Part shown: positions 4,247 to 5,531 of the stretch, one piece after another
Layout: every line of letters begins with the position of its first letter
How positions within the stretch are numbered: the first letter of the stretch is position 1
DNA from: Moraxellaceae bacterium
GTDB lineage: Bacteria; Pseudomonadota; Gammaproteobacteria; Pseudomonadales; Moraxellaceae
NCBI GenBank assembly: GCA_021156385.1
Contig: JAJNDL010000110.1
Span: 1 to 5,531, forward strand
Length of the DNA: 5,531 bases
Direction of reading: 5' to 3'
Made by a program: the position numbers and the translations under genes
The notes under the pieces: generated by a model
The model's input: the letters and a program-made list of their open reading frames with translations, nothing else
Databases searched by the model: none
What the model was told of the DNA's origin: nothing

Positions 4247-5531
4247 TCAGCCTGAAGATTTCACGAGCCTGGCGTAGTAAAAACCATCGCTGGGCCCGGG
4301 AAAGAGCTGGCGTCCCCGAGGCCGGGCCTCGCCCCAATCCGCCGCGATCGTTGCTTCCTGCGCGTCACCGGAGTCGGCCAGGAAGGTGGCAATCTGGCTT
4401 TCATTCTCCGCCTTCAGGATGGAGCAGGTGGCGTAGAGCATTTCGCCACCCGGTGCCAGCAACGGCCAGAGTGCTTTCAGCAGGCGCGACTGCTGTTTCA
4501 CTGTTTGTGCCACATCGCTCTGGCGGCGCAGCAGCTTGATGTCGGGGTGGCGGCGAATCACACCCGTCGCCGTGCAGGGCGCATCAAGCAGGATGCGGTC
4601 GAAGGGCTTTCCATCCCACCATGACTCTGGTGAAGCGGCATCGGCGGCTACGACAGACGCACCGCTCAACCTCAGTCGCTGCAGGTTCTCGTCGATACGG
4701 GTGCAGCGCTCCGGCGAGATATCCAGGGCGAGGAGAGAAAGGTCTGCCGTGTGCTCCAGAAGGTGGGCTGTCTTGCCTCCCGGTGCAGCGCAGGCATCCA
4801 GGACCCGCATGCCGGGCCGGCAGTCGAGCAGGCCTGCGCATAATTGCGCCGCTTCGTCCTGGACCGAGACCAAGCCATCGGCAAAGCCGGGGAGACTGCG
4901 GACATCTCCTGCGAAGGTTGCATAGAGGCCGGCATCGCTGAACTGGCAGCTCGAGGCTTCGATCTCACGCTCCCGCAGCATGGCCAGGTAGTCGTGGCGC
5001 GAGCAAAGCCGCTGGTTGACCCGCAACGTCAGCGGCCCTTCCTGATTGCCGGCAGCCATGATCGCCGCTGCCTGCTGATCGCCCCAGTCGATTGTCAGTG
5101 CCTGCCTGAGCCATTCGGGATGCGCATGTGCGGCGGGTTCGGCTTGTCGCTCCAGGTCGTCCCTTTCGCGCAGATAGCGTCGCAACACGGCATTGATGAG
5201 GCCGGTTGCGCGCTCCTGGCGGAGCGCACGTGCTGCGTTCACGGTTTCACTGAGCGCGGCATGATCCGGAATGCGCAGCTCGCGCAACTGCGCCACACCA
5301 ATAAGCAGAAGCGCCTCGACGGGCGCGGGCGGCACTTTCTGCAGCAGGGGCTTCAGCAGAGCGCGGTAATGCCAGGCGTGGCGGCAGGCGGTGAACACCA
5401 GGGCCTGTACCAAGCCCCGGTCAGCTGGCGCAGCCAGGGCAATCGCGGGAGGCAGGGTGTCACTGAGCGACTCCTTGCCTGACAAGACCGGTGCCAGAGC
5501 GCGGGCAGCGAGTGCGCGGGCATTGCTGCCT
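4247..5531 (-). CDS. rsmB: 16S rRNA (cytosine(967)-C(5))-methyltransferase RsmB (partial, 5' end off window)
   Basis: RsmB methylates C967 of 16S rRNA with S-adenosylmethionine. The frame stays open to the right edge, giving 427 codons against 429 in E. coli, so only a few N-terminal residues are missing; the first visible ones (NARALAARALAPVL) are typical of the RsmB start. The N-terminal NusB-like RNA-binding domain covers about residues 1-125, with LLIGVAQLREL (75-85) and LINAVLRR. The methyltransferase domain has DACAAPGGK (245-253, SAM-binding motif I), ALDIS (268-272), DAPCTATGVIRRHPDIK (316-332, Cys319) and YATCS (366-370, Cys369), and ends with FPGPSDGFYYARL. Cys369 and Cys319 correspond to the E. 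coli nucleophile Cys375 and helper Cys325, both with an offset of six, which suggests about six missing residues. A TTG at 5485 lies inside the conserved N-terminal helix and is not the start. Upstream partners, often fmt and def, would lie beyond the window. Confidence 0.95.
   Translation of the reverse strand, partial: GSNARALAARALAPVLSGKESLSDTLPPAIALAAPADRGLVQALVFTACRHAWHYRALLKPLLQKVPPAPVEALLLIGVAQLRELRIPDHAALSETVNAARALRQERATGLINAVLRRYLRERDDLERQAEPAAHAHPEWLRQALTIDWGDQQAAAIMAAGNQEGPLTLRVNQRLCSRHDYLAMLREREIEASSCQFSDAGLYATFAGDVRSLPGFADGLVSVQDEAAQLCAGLLDCRPGMRVLDACAAPGGKTAHLLEHTADLSLLALDISPERCTRIDENLQRLRLSGASVVAADAASPESWWDGKPFDRILLDAPCTATGVIRRHPDIKLLRRQSDVAQTVKQQSRLLKALWPLLAPGGEMLYATCSILKAENESQIATFLADSGDAQEATIAADWGEARPRGRQLFPGPSDGFYYARLVKSSG

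Noticed and set aside
4844..5482. 212-codon plus-strand frame opposite rsmB
   Set aside because: Antisense to the conserved RsmB methyltransferase and NusB-like domains; no independent support.

Overview
The window looks like ordinary chromosome from a GC-rich proteobacterium. Five of the six genes have recognisable families: a 16S rRNA methyltransferase, an acyl-CoA dehydrogenase, a PIG3-type quinone oxidoreductase, a HopJ-family protein and a TPR protein. The high GC content, the RsmB type and the HopJ homologue fit a gammaproteobacterium best, with a betaproteobacterium second. This placement is inferred from protein character only. I see no mobile element, CRISPR array, tRNA, rRNA or other sign of recent transfer.

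Layout, left to right. Positions 1-854 (minus) hold the N-terminal 284 codons of a TPR protein that runs into a glycosyltransferase-like domain and leaves the window on the left. A 218-bp gap follows, with a weak candidate promoter and two inverted repeats. Next on the minus strand, in transcription order, come a PIG3-family NAD(P)H:quinone oxidoreductase (2798-1815), a 65-residue protein of unknown function (1738-1541) and a HopJ-family protein (1429-1073). They are separated by 76 and 111 bp, and each gap contains a perfect inverted repeat. A 217-bp divergent region holds a good candidate promoter for a plus-strand acyl-CoA dehydrogenase (3016-4170) of the long-chain type. That gene converges on rsmB (minus, 5531-4247, only the extreme 5' end missing). 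A textbook bidirectional intrinsic terminator lies between the two.

How the genes relate. The acyl-CoA dehydrogenase (beta-oxidation) and rsmB (ribosome modification) are unrelated neighbours sharing a terminator. The oxidoreductase, small-protein and hopJ genes are co-oriented and could be partly co-transcribed, but a promoter-like element before hopJ suggests at least one internal start. No obvious new biological system is present. The least explained parts are the 65-residue helical protein, the HopJ-family protein in a housekeeping context, and the different dyad elements placed before the minus-strand genes.
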